A stretch of 64,000 bases of DNA from Plantago major (taxonomy: Eukaryota; Streptophyta; Magnoliopsida; Lamiales; Plantaginaceae), in NCBI GenBank assembly GCA_026545765.1, contig CM048841.1, forward strand, positions 91,527,419-91,591,418. The letters run 5' to 3'. Both the position numbers and the translations under genes were made by a program. Position 1 is the stretch's first letter. Each line of letters opens with the position of its first letter. The notes beneath the pieces are model-generated. The model saw only the letters and a program-made list of their open reading frames with translations, was not told the DNA's origin and did not search any database. Shown here in pieces: positions 39,014 through 51,459 of this stretch.

Positions 39014-39600
39014 AAAACCCTACACTTCTCCAAAGTTCTAGTGAAGTAGTCCATAAACACAACTTGAGCTCGTGAATTTTCCTTTGTAGCCATTGATGCA
39101 TACAAGAGTGTGAAATTTCAATTTAACAAAACAAACACAACAATCAATTTCAAATTCATGTTTCGAATACACCGTGAAAAACTACATTGTTACGAAATTT
39201 ACTCAATCATCAATCCCAAAAACCTTTCACATCTACCTTGAACGAATTTATCGGCTTGCCAACTCAAACCCACGCATAAATATAAACCCACATGAAGTTG
39301 CTTAATAATCAATACTTGAAAGTCGTCGCATCTCCTTTTGAGCGGATTGCGAGAGTGCCACCGGAGTAAATTCCAACAAATCAAATAACTATATCGTGAT
39401 TTATTGTTGATCTCTCGACTCAACTCTACATTTGAAAATCGCGAAGAAAGGATCAAATTAAGTCTTTTTCCGAGTTTGATAAAGCCAATACATAAACTCA
39501 TCGATCGATCAAACTATATACGAATAACCGATTACTTTAACCAGTGTACTTGTAACTTAGGCCAATCCGTGAACTTGAAACCGTACAATTTTAGCTCATA

Positions 39601-39845
39601 CTTCCTCCGTTCCGGGAATAGCTTTCCACTTTGACTTTTTATTGTCAAAATTTTCCAACTTTAACTATGAATTAAAGTTAAACCACAAATGTAAAATGTT
39701 TTATTTTTTCATATAATGAAACTTTATGGACTAAATTTTCATTATATAATTTAATTAAACAAATTACATTTACGATAAGATTAATTCGTAGTTAAAGTTG
39801 AAAAAGTAAAATTCAAAGCATGACTCTAACACACTCCTCCGTTTA
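39601..39845. mobile_element. Stowaway-like MITE remnant
   Basis: After TA at 39,599-39,600 the sequence CTTCCTCCGTTCCGGGAATA resembles a Stowaway end. An internal inverted repeat (AACTTTAACTATGAATT near 39,657 against AATTCGTAGTTAAAGTT near 39,783) supports a folded element. The right terminus is not clear. Confidence 0.4.
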
Positions 39846-40030
39846 AAAAAAGATTTCACACAAGCATTTGAAAAACCAATTTATGAATACGAAAAAAGTT
39901 ATGCATTGGAATTTTAATCGTTGACGATGAAGCTATAGTAGTACTTTGATAGTTGGTCACTATTCCGATAAGGTTCGCCATTCCAGCTAGCTCAACTTTA
40001 TTCTTTATCGGGGTTCACATTAATGAATTT

Positions 40031-43000
40031 ATAGGCTGCCCTGAATTTTATAAATACAAACTAATAAAAATATGACTCGCGCTAATTCGTAATCTTGAAA
40101 ATTCGACGAACTTAAAGTATAAAATTTAAAACATAGTTCGACGCCTTGTGCGTTCTTATACTTGGCATGGAAATCCTTGAACATTATTCGTGAACTAACA
40201 AATATTGCAGCGGAACTTTAAACTCGTAAGAAGTTCGGATACTAGGTTTAAAAGTCATGAAAGTAAAAGTGGTAAATATGCTTCTGATAGTGATCACTGC
40301 TCCAGCACTGCTCGCCACTCCGATCAGCTTCATACCTAAAATTGATATTTTAGAAAGGGGTCAGTCGTGACCACTGACTGAGCAAGTTATATGCACGTGC
40401 CATGACTTAAAGTTCTATCTTCATGTCTTTTAAATCTTTTAATCTTGATTAATGCAATGCAACATATGACCTGACTTGACTCTACTTTAAACTCTGAACT
40501 TGAACTTGAACTTGTTATTCTTTAAAACTCTTTAACTTGAACTTGAAACTTGTCTTGAAACTTACTCTTGAAACGTCTTAACATCTTAACATGATCGCGA
40601 GCTCACTTGGCATCGCAAGGTCCTACCCCAACCCATGGTGGCCTCTTAAAACTCTTAAAACACGACTAGAGGCACTAATCACACTCTAGCCGATACTCTT
40701 GAAATTGCCACAAATGCTTAGAGTGGTGTCCTTACGAGCCCCTTTACTTTTCTTTAAACTTTGAAACTTACTTGAAACCTTTAATATCTTTTTATTATAA
40801 ATGTATGATCCTAAACTTAACTTATGAATGCATGAACTAATGTGTGTGCGTAATCATCATAATACGATATCACATATTGCGATTCATAATAATCCATATA
40901 ATGGTTAACAGAAGATCATTAAGAGAGAATATGCCATAACCAATTCTACGATATGATGCTAACAGGAGTAAATCATCAAATTAATCATGCTTAATGAATT
41001 AATTAACTTTTAGCAAACCCAACTCACCGCAGCAAAAGAACTAATATCCAATAAGATCAGTACTTCAAATTCTCATTCTCTATAAGCACATTCAGACAAA
41101 CTAAACAAAGCAAAAACAATTGCAATTTACACCAAGTCATGACTAGTAACATGTTTGCTGTACATAGTAATAGGAATCGATATCAACTAGCATTCCAATA
41201 AATTACCTTGCAGACCATTCTAAAAATATTTACCGAAGCAATAACCTATTCCAGGAACAAAACTAACATATATGACATGATGGAAGAACTCAGTTTCGTG
41301 GTCTGTAGATAAATTCAAACTCACCATAAAGTCTCACATGCCGATCCATCATATATAAAATAACATGGTAACATGAATCAAATACAGTACTCATTCACAC
41401 CGTTCATATCTATTCACAAGAAACCGGATCATATATCATAAATTATTCTTGATATCACAACTAAGTAACTTGCATCAATTTCATATCATAGCATAGATAA
41501 CAATCAACCATATAAAATTAACATCGTAAATATAAACATTTGTGATGCAAGTCTTAGGGAAACTTGCCTTGAGAGAACAAATACGAAAAGAGTTGAAAAC
41601 GGAGTGGAAATCAGCTCTTTGTTCGACGACCGATTCTGAATTACTGGAACATCAACAAGGAAATCTGTCCGGTGGAAGTATAAACAGGTTTGTTATGAAT
41701 CTGATCTCCAAAAATAAACTCGATCCAACGGTTAACGAACCGGTAATCGAGTTTAGAAGTTGGTTGCGTCTGGCATAAAATCTACGCGCGAAAACAAAAT
41801 TTTTACTAAGATTTTTCTTTGAAAATTCCTAAGAGGCCGTTTGGTTTGAACATGGTATTTGTTATTCACAAATACATGATATTTGAGCCCGTTGAAAAAC
41901 CAGGGTAATTCAAGTGGTATTTCAGTATAAATACCATGTTTGGTATCATTGAGCGGACATGATATATGGAGTTGAAATACCATGTTTGGTACAAACAACA
42001 TTTTTCGAGTTTTCTCGTAATGTACTATAATACCCTCTACTATTGTTTTTATTATAAAATTAATACCCATTTTAATCAAATATTTTCACAACATAAAGCA
42101 AGCAACCACACGTTGTACTAACCAAAAAAACTAGAATAGAGTCCAATTTAATCAAATCTTCCACAATTCAATCGATTTGAAGGCTCGGTAGAATCACAAA
42201 TGTGATTCTTTTTTATCTCATCTTTATCAACTTGTGGAGATGAGATCTCAATAGACTGAACATACACTATAAACTAATAGACTGAGCATTCTAAACTAAA
42301 CATACAGCCATAATTAAACTAATCTAAGTCAGAAAGATTAAAAAAAAGAACTAATAGACTGAACCAGACGCCATAAACAAATGCACAGAAACATCTGATC
42401 CGAATTATCAAAGTAGATGAACAAAAGATTGCTAAATTCGGACTGAACCAGACGGCATAAACTAAATAGACTTAACCAGACGTCATAAAAAAACGCACAG
42501 AAGATTGTTATGATCAGGACCGATAATTCGAATCATCATGAAAATTCGATAAAGAATAAGCAACATATACTGACAGGATGGATTCAGAACATATCAACAG
42601 AAGAGAAGAGAAGAATAACAACGTGAAGAAGAAGCAAGAAGACGGTAAAGAAAAAGAAGGGACGCCAAAACCAGACGAACAGTAGCAGACGGCAAGAAGA
42701 AGAAGATGACGTCGCGCAGAAAGAAGAAGAAGCCACGTGACTAATGATTTTGTTGATTTTGAGGGTTAAAGATGTAATTGTATAAAAGAAGGGTTTTGGG
42801 ACCAAATACCATATTCAATAATCCACTCTAGGTAGGTATTTCTAAATGGTATTTCGAATAACAAATTGTGCGGGCTATAAATTCAGGTATTTGGTGAGTT
42901 TGATTTTTTAGCAGTCTTTGGTATTTCAGATTTGACCAACAAAACATGGTATTTTGAGGGGTATTTTCCAAATACCATTACAAAACACCCCAAACCAAAC

Positions 43001-43192
43001 GGCCTCTAAGGTTTTTGGGAGACTAGGGTTTTGACAAGGTCTAAAAGATGGGCTCACAAAAGAATATTGGGCTTAACTTTAAGGAAAACAGTTTTGGACC
43101 AAAGACTAATGTTTTACGAACTCCGCTTAAGGTTCGATTGGTTCTAAATCATCTAAATTTAAAATACGAATTTTTGGACTGGTACACATAAG
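40031..43192 (-). repeat. Solo LTR, minus strand, split by a DNA transposon
   Basis: The reverse complement of 40,031 to about 41,560 aligns piecewise with the LTR at 11,188-13,386. Shared blocks are the CGTCGAACTATGTTTTA segment, the TGATCACT...CCGGAGCAG type segment, and CAAGTTTCCCTAAGACTTGC. Removing the inserted 1,174-bp element leaves about 1,990 bp, close to the 2,199 bp of the other LTR. The start is placed at TGTGTACCAGTCC (43,192), which is tentative. No internal element sequence was found on either side, so a solo LTR is the simplest reading. It is much more diverged than the 11.2 kb copy. Confidence 0.7.
41833..43006. mobile_element. PIF/Harbinger-like non-autonomous DNA transposon
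   Basis: It is 1,174 bp with perfect 16-bp terminal inverted repeats GAGGCCGTTTGGTTTG and TAA on both sides (41,830-41,832; 43,007-43,009). A 3-bp TAA/TTA duplication and GGCC-GTTTGG type ends fit PIF/Harbinger and Tourist MITEs. The inner flanks carry many GGTATTT/AAATACC motifs in both orientations. No transposase ORF is seen, so mobilisation would need a partner. It lies inside the solo LTR and is therefore younger than it. Confidence 0.88.
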
Positions 43193-43439
43193 TTGGGGAG
43201 TTAAAAGGAGATGTTGATTTTAGACGACCGGTACAGGTGGATGGAAATAAAGTCAAAGTTACATGTCCGGCACAGAGAAAGGAAAGCTACAGAGTATAGA
43301 CTATAGCGAGTCACTGACACTGTGTCTTCCTTGTGTCCATTCATCTAGCAGACTAGCACAAACCAAATGAATCATCATCATCATCATCATCACTCCATTA
43401 ATCAAGCTCCATTCCATACACCTGAGGTAGCAAACTGTG

Positions 43440-46400
43440 ATGTTAGCGACTACTCTGCACACAGTGAATGTCTCCTATACCGCTGTATCATCAACAAATC
43501 ACTATCACCATCAATGTCGTCTTCCCTTTCGCATCACCTGTTGCGTTAGCCCTGTGTCAGTGCAGCAGCAGGAACAGCTTCCGTCTCAAATCAAGCTGCC
43601 ACTTCCACCTCCACAACCACCGTCCACCGGAAAGAAGCCTGCCGTGGTAGATGATTGCGATTTAGGTTCCGGAATTCAAGTTCCGAGGCAAAGGCACATA
43701 TCGGTTTCTAAGTCTCGTCTATTGGACGCCATTGTCTCCTCAATGTTCCCCTCCGAAGACGAGGCTACCGATTTTCGTTCGTTATCTCAGTAATTGCTCT
43801 TGCCTTGCCTTTTCTAGTTCAGCTGTTAACCTAGTGATGAATGATGATAGTTGTTGGTAATGCATAATGATAATATGTGTAGTTTCAGTGCTTTAGTTTC
43901 TAATGTGCCTGTAATATAGTAGTATCTGGCTTGTTTGGTTCACGTCCACTTTGCGGAATTCAGATTGGCACGTGGTAATACACAAATAGTTATTGCGGAA
44001 ACTTCGTGTAATGTTGAGGTGTTTAGTGTTCTAAGCATGAAACTGTCTGTATGAACGATGTTAGAGCTTCAAGGATGAACAGATGGAGGCATTAAAAACA
44101 TTGTATTGAGGGTATAGTTGTGGACTCTTTGTGTAATTTTAAATGACAAAGTTCGGATTGCTTCAGAACATAGGATTTAGGAGCCAGCTTCAAAGCCTGA
44201 AGTTTAGATAGGGAAGTGGAGGTGTTGAAAATGTCACTTATGGATTACTAGTTAATTGATGTCTAATATAGCGAAGAACATAATATATATACTTCACAAA
44301 ATGGTACTACTATTTGACATAGAGGCCATGAAGTTGAAGATCCTATATGTTCCTGTGATTGCAGATGCTTGGATTCAATTCTTCATGCCGAACACAAGAG
44401 CATTTTAGAGGAGATGAGAGCTGACTTTGACAGCCTTGATGATTTCCGTTCACCGGGAAGTAATTTTGTGGCCAATAAGAAGGGGTTAGGTTTGGTCATG
44501 GATGATGAGGCTGAAACTGCAGGGTCAGTTTCCAGATTCAAGTTCACATTGAACTGGAGAAAACTTCTTGGTCCATTGTTTAGAAGTGACATGAAAAATC
44601 CGGAGTCGGGTGCCAGGTATCTTGTATTCTGTCGATAAATGTTTCCATTCTGCAGTTATAGAGTCTCATATTGCAGCAAGACTTCCTATTCCTCATAATA
44701 TATGGAAAACCATGTTATTGAATAATTTTGTGTGCTGAATTCAGCTTGTGGTTTAATAATGGGCCAGCCATACATTGATATCTTGAATGATTACAGGATA
44801 AACATGGTATCTAGGGTACCTTACCCACAGGCCACAGGTTTACTAAGAACAATACGTAAAGTTACATGACACTGTATTGTTTCCCAGTTTCTTTAGTCAT
44901 TTGATTTATTTGGACATAAGGACGAATTCAATTTATTTGTTTGACAAATTTGGACTGCTATTGTTATTTTTCTTCTGATGGTGGTCATGGAGCCAAATTT
45001 GGACGAATTCAATTTATTTGGACTATTTTCCACAAATGTTACCTGTATCTTCTTTTGTGTGGATAGAGCCACTGCATACTCTCCTGCAAGTTTTCTCTTT
45101 ATTTGAGATGGTGAACTTTCCTATTCCCTCACAGCTTTGTGCTTTTCTGAAGCTTACTTATTTATTTATTACCTGCAGAGTTCTCATCCCCATCCGGTTT
45201 CAACGTGCTTTCATGCAACTGCTTCGTAATGCTGAGTTTGAAGAATTGTCCTCTAGAGATTTGCTGTTGTCATCTGCACTAAATACTGACTATCTTCTTA
45301 CTTTGCCTATATATGTGGACTGGAGAAGAGCATCTGAATCAGGAGCAATTGTGTTCAGGTAAATGGGTATTCAAGTAAGTACAGTTACCAATTGTCCACC
45401 AGCGCATTTCTTTTTTTTGGTTTATCCAGATTATGTACCGTTGAATCTTGTAGATGGTATCTATTAAAGTCCTGAATGAAACCTCTATTCGAGTACCTTA
45501 TTGATGTTCTTCACAACCTCAATCGTTCAGAGACATAATCTACTCCTTAATCAAGGAGCAAAAAAGTTTGAAACCTGATAAAATAAAATTTAATGATTCA
45601 TGGAGTAACCTTCAGGCTTAAAATCATCCAGTAGTATAATTTCTATATATGGGCAGCTGATTTTTGGACCTGCAGAAGTATGCATTGCAAAAATATTTAA
45701 ATCCTATGTTTTGTGAAAAAACCAGGATAATGTATTATTTGATCTGCATGTTATCTCCATCTTGATCATTACTCTGATCAGTTGGCAGGGAAGAAATGGA
45801 GAAAGTGGACTCCATACATTTTACAACAATGTAAAATTTTCTAGCATTTCTGCTTACTTATATTCAAAATAGCTTCCTACTAATGATATGCATAAGTTCT
45901 GTTATGTTTCATATTACAAGCATTCAATAATCCACATGATCATTCCTTATGTCTAGGCGGGGTTATGCATCTGAGAGGCAGAAGGGTCTGCTAATTGGCG
46001 AAAAACTGGATTACCTACAGTCCAAGTTGTTACAGAAATTCTTTCTTCTTTTTGCAAAGCCTTTAAGGGAATTTGGTGGCTGGCTAAATGAGGTAACTGT
46101 CACATTTGATTCCTTTGTGTAAGATAGTTCTCAATGCTGGCAACTTTTGTGAAGAAAGTTGCATCAGTAGTTCTGTCCGTTTAATCTAATTCTGTATCGA
46201 GGAATCCTCCTGATAAACAAGAAAATGTAGGTAATCAAGAAAGATATATTAGATAACCCTTTATGTATGACAAAATATTCAGCTAGCAGAGTTAGTCGTT
46301 AATAACATTTTTTATACTTAAATCATACCAAGGGCGAGGTGAATGTAAAGTGCTGCAAATAGCAGCTAATGAACCCGCAGATAAAGCCTGAAGCTGCTGC

Positions 46401-49400
46401 ACCTAGGCAGTCACACACACACACATACAAATTTTTAACCGCACTTGTTTGAACTATAGCTACTTTATTCGTTTTTCAACTCCTAGCATCTCTCCATTTC
46501 TGAGCTACTCCTGTAACTTAATTGTCATTCAATGGTCTCCTCAACCAGGAAACATCATGTCTATTGTACTAGGCATTTTCTACTTTCTAATTTCTCTGAA
46601 TTTCATTTATAGTAGAAGTTCAAGTCCCCTGATACAAACATAAAGCAACTAGTGTAATTGGCTTCACTTAAATGGACAACTGACTGTGGATTATATAACT
46701 GAGGTGTTAAATACATTGATCTTTCCGGATATACTTTCATTGCCTACCGACATGTTTATTTGCTTGACATATTTTATGTTTCCTGGAACAGGTACTTCAA
46801 AGCATGAACAATGATGTGGATACTGAAGCTCCAGCATATAAATTTAGTCTTTGGCTCAAGGAGTTTGCTCTTTCCCTTAAATCTCATTCCTATAATGAGC
46901 AAATACTAGATGATCTTCAAGGACCTGACATCTTATCCGGAGACGACCCAATCTGGGTGGCAGCGCAGAAAGCTGTAACTCGCTATGAAGGAATCTTCTC
47001 TACATTTGGACCTCGTGAAAGGCTATTAAGAAAATTTCTTACATGGACTGGCCTTGTACCATCAGCTCCTCAGGAAGCATTCAATCTTGACATCATTAAT
47101 AGTGGCTCAAATACTGATTCGAGGTCCGCACTCTTTGATGAGCAAATTTCTCAAATATGTTAATCTTGCCACTTGATATTTCAGTGTACACATGAACTAA
47201 CCTGTGCATTCGAACATAGCCTCTGTTAACTATAAACTAAATTTTGTTTTGATCTAGCGAGGGTGATAAATTAAAGGGCAAGTCCAAAACTTCCCTTATA
47301 AACTTAGTTTCCTTTTTCCTTTTGGTTCTTTGGTAACACAGAGCCTGTAGTATCTCTCTTGAACTGGAATGCGTAGTTTGATTACTTGATTAGTTAATTT
47401 ACCGGGGATTTTTCTGTTCTCAAAGATGTGATCTCCACTTTTTCTGAACCATTTAATTGTTTCACTGGGATGGATTCTAACTACAATTCAGTTATAAGAG
47501 CATTACCATTCAATGCTGTTTGAGATAATAACCGAAGCTTATATGATCCATGTTTCTGAGAGTAATATGCTTACTTAGGCCTACTTAATGGCATGTTCCA
47601 GTATTCTTGTAAGGATTTATAAACTTATGTCATGTTTATGCTTATCCAGTCCAAGTTTCTTATCAAGAATATCACTTAGTGATATATGGAAGCCTGCATC
47701 ACCCAAATGCTGCGGAAATGATTTCAGAAAGATGATAGGAACTGCTTTATCTATTCTCACCTCACAGTCTGTTCTCCAGGTACTATGACATGCATACTGT
47801 TAAGTTATCTAGGCATTGACATTTTTTAGCCTCATATTGCTGTTTGTATCAATATGAACTCTCGTATCATTTCCACAATCTGCGGTTATGTTGCATTCAA
47901 ATTATACTGTTGCTATGTCATTCAAGTTGAGATAATGAAATACTTGATGTCATTTCACCACGCTTATATTGTTGTAATATTTTGTTTCTTCTCGTAGGAA
48001 CCTGCATTCCAAGAGTTAATATTGCTCTATACAGATGAAATTGGGGAAAGTGAAACTGCAGATAATACTGAGGTGTCTTTGCTTCAGATGGAAATATACG
48101 AGAAAATTCCTATTCCAGACTTGCCAGTAAATGCTCAGCACTGAAATGCTTATAGTCGCATACTGCTATCCTTGTAATTGGGTGAGCATAAATAATATTT
48201 TCTTTACTTTTGTAGGTTGTTTTCCCACACAAGAAGTTATCTTTCCGCATCATTGACACGGTATGCAGAATATGAATCAGTCTATTCCTGTCCTCCCGAA
48301 TAAGTATATTTTCCCCCATTAAAGAAATAAGAGGGACTGATTTATTGTAGTCTTATTATTGCCAATTTCTTGTGCAATATCCACTGAGGAACTTGTGTTC
48401 TTACTGTCGCTGTATATCAGCTGGGCATGGAATTATTTTTCTTGATTCTGATGGTTTCATAGCCATGGGTTATTGTTAAGTTTTCACGTTAAAATCTTTG
48501 CAAAGCCCTGAACAAAGTTCAATCAAATAGGAACCTGGAACAAAATTTTCTCAGACAAGACAGTGCAGAGATACTCCAAATTGAGCAAGTGATAGAGCTA
48601 GAAGAAAAGAAATAAAGGACACTGATTTTTATTTTAGTAACTAGCAAGTGCTACTTTTTGGATAATACTTATTGAAAGCAACGCATGGATCATATATGTT
48701 AACATCATCAATGCCTGTAAAATGTAATTTTGAAGTTGTATGTGAATCATATATCCCATACTTGACGGGTGCAATTGATCATGTCATACACAAATCATTT
48801 ATTGACTTGATTCAGCAAACACAGTTCAAAATAATGGATGCCATCTTAATCGTCTAGCCAATTGTCATTTGCAGGTACGCCTGGATGTTGCAACAATATT
48901 GGGATTATCGGCATACTTCTTAAGTTATAAGTTCGAGGACATTTTGTCTTCCCCGTACGTACATTTCGTCATGATTAATTCTTAGTATTTCACCCTCACC
49001 ATAACACGAATCTTCAATTCTGTACAAAAAGTTCTGATCATGCTTCAGCCATATATTCACAACATGCGCTGGATACTGTTGAATAGAACTGAAACACAAT
49101 CTTATGCACTACGGATTCTTTTAAGGGCAAAATAGTTGCTGGTCTTCCTAGTAACAGGCAGCTATAAATTCACTATTCAATGAATATGGTAAGTAAATCA
49201 AGTCTCAAATGTACATTTTTGCAGATCGGCAATTCTTTTGGATGTGATTGCAGCCAGTGCACTTGTGATATATGCAAGTCGTGTACTTCTCGGCTACAAA
49301 CAAACAAGGGATAGATATCAAGTAAGCTAACACATTTATCTGGTTCTTTCTTTCACAAACGACTGTACGCCTTAGATCAAGCATTGACCATTTAAATAAC

Positions 49401-50608
49401 ATTTCAGCTTCTAGTCAACAGGACGCTTTACGAGAAAACGATAGCCAGTGGCTTCGGTTCCATTCACTTCCTCCTCGATGCTTCTGAACAGCAGCTTGTA
49501 AGAATTGCTTATGAACTTACAAGGCTCTAGTTTTATCAGATTGCTTCTTGCTCTACTACATGTCCGTGGAACCCATTTGGTTAAATGCAACCTCCCTGTG
49601 TTTTCAAAGTTATGCAAAGAGCTCAACGTGGTCGCCTATGTACCTACTTTAAAAACATATACAGATACTTTTACCTATTCTTACAACGTAAGATGCGACC
49701 CTGATCTTTTTGACACTTGATGCAGTACAAAGAAGCCATTATGGTGTATGCAAGCCTACTAAATGAAGATAGACACCAGGTTAGGCTTTACTACTCGTTG
49801 ATTTTCTTGTTTTCAGAGCCCATCAGCATTTTATACTAAGATTTGTATCTTGTAGCTCTTTCGATTATTTAAGGTAACATTTTGAGAGTACAACATGGAA
49901 TTCTGCTCTGTCACAAAATAACTTTTAACTTATGCAAGTGTTAGTATTACTAATTGCGCAAATGGGACAAAGTGCATCCCAAGCTCAAATTCAAGTATCT
50001 ACTTGTGCAATGATATATCTGCTGACCTGTTAGATCAGTTTTGCTAAGATTCTTAGTCGTTACACTAGACATCAGTGCCATGTCTTTCCTACCTACATGT
50101 ATTCTTTGCTGAGCATTGTTTTACTTTTCCTCATTGGAAATCAACAAATCGTCATCTCTGGGTGACTGTAATATGGTGATTATGCTTTCTCGCCTTACTT
50201 CAGGAAGTATCGAATATGGAACATAAATGTAACCGGTCTTGTAGGAGAGAATCTCTCTAAAAATTTCTCCTGAGCTTTTTTAAATCATTCCCCTGGTGAA
50301 CTTTATATGAAGTGCAGGTGACCAATACGAGGGCACTTAAAGATAAATGCGAGAGATTTCTCAGTAGTACTTTTGAAGAAAAGGTAATGTTACAGTTCAT
50401 CTTCCAGATTTATTTAACTCATATTTTGAAATTCACTCCCATAAAATGCCTGCAGATTGAAATGCCAATTGACAAGGCCATAGAAACACTTAAAAGGGTT
50501 GGTCTTGTGTCTGAGATAGCAGTTAATGGGCAATGCATATTGCAAGCTGTGCGCTGCAGTAAAGGTTCTGTTATTCTCCGGAATCGCTGGAATAGTTTGA
50601 TCAACTAA
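43440..50608 (+). CDS. DUF3754 (TMEM143-like) membrane protein
   Basis: Fourteen exons: 43,440-43,789; 44,365-44,616; 45,179-45,358; 45,957-46,092; 46,792-47,123; 47,650-47,779; 47,998-48,126; 48,216-48,260; 48,875-48,954; 49,225-49,321; 49,408-49,497; 49,726-49,779; 50,318-50,383; 50,456-50,608. All are GT-AG and in phase, giving 697 aa. The first 45 residues are rich in Ser, Thr and His with basic residues and few acids, compatible with an organelle transit peptide. The central part has IPIRFQRAFMQLLRNAEFEEL and YVDWRRA; the DUF3754 region has two membrane segments, near VATILGLSAYFLSYKF and AILLDVIAASALVIYASRVL. The start is the first ATG in this frame after upstream sequence without a Met. 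The biochemical function of the family is unknown. Confidence 0.9.
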
Positions 50609-51459
50609 GTTTCTCAACTCAAACTTCGGACAGGGAGCATTGGAGCAAACATTTGTGCTGCAGAATTACTTGCAAAGGAAAGCATCAAAAGAAAGTCACG
50701 AGCAATTCAATTAGATGCATGATCCTCTTATATAGGTGTCACAAAGTTATTTACCCGTGACAGGAAATTGATGATAGAAAGTTGTACAGGTACATTTCCG
50801 ACGAGAAGTTCTATTAATAGTATCATGAAATGTAAGTTAACAGAAATTGAGGGAACTTGTAGTAATATTTTCGCATTATTACAGTGCGCCATTGAAAATG
50901 TAGAAAACATTTCTAGCGCAAGAAAATACAAGTTCACGCTAAACTTCGTATCATAGCCTGATGAGCAGTGAGCACATCGCAGAAAGGAGTGAAGTAATTT
51001 CTCCTAACAAAATATAGTACTCCACTAGGGATAATACCTGTACAAAAGCATAACATAAAACGTCTATAAAACAAGGTTTCTTCATGCCTCATAATCTGAT
51101 TTACGCATGACAAAAGCATTGCTTTAAGAATGCGATGCAAATAATTGCATCTTAGACAGAAGATGCACATCCGTCGACCGTTCAATGTTTAGGGTATTTA
51201 AGCCTTGGTTCTGTCAAATTCCTTAAACATTGAACACATTAACCTTGAAAGGAAAGAATTATAGGCTGAAATATATTACAAGACCTATTATACTACTTTA
51301 TAGTCATAACAAACAAGATGTGCTATGCTATTGTCAAACTCTTGGACGGCTGAGCATGCTAACAAAATAGTTTTGATTGTGGCTAGAAGTCCGTTTAATG
51401 TGCATGTCTTCTGTTTCAAAGGGCTACTCCCTGATTGATCAACTTGAATGTCCTCTGTT
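50609..51459. other. Convergent intergenic region between DUF3754 gene and CHR18
   Basis: 850 bp of 3' flanking DNA of two converging genes. It holds the second copy of the CHR18 tail repeat (51,404-51,423). I see no other feature. Confidence 0.6.

Noticed and set aside
42584-42805. 73-codon minus-strand ORF in the PIF-like element
   Set aside because: Low-complexity sequence with no transposase motif.
43367-43549. ORF starting with a poly-His run
   Set aside because: Product of a (CAT)n repeat in the 5' region of the DUF3754 gene; the true first exon is in another frame.
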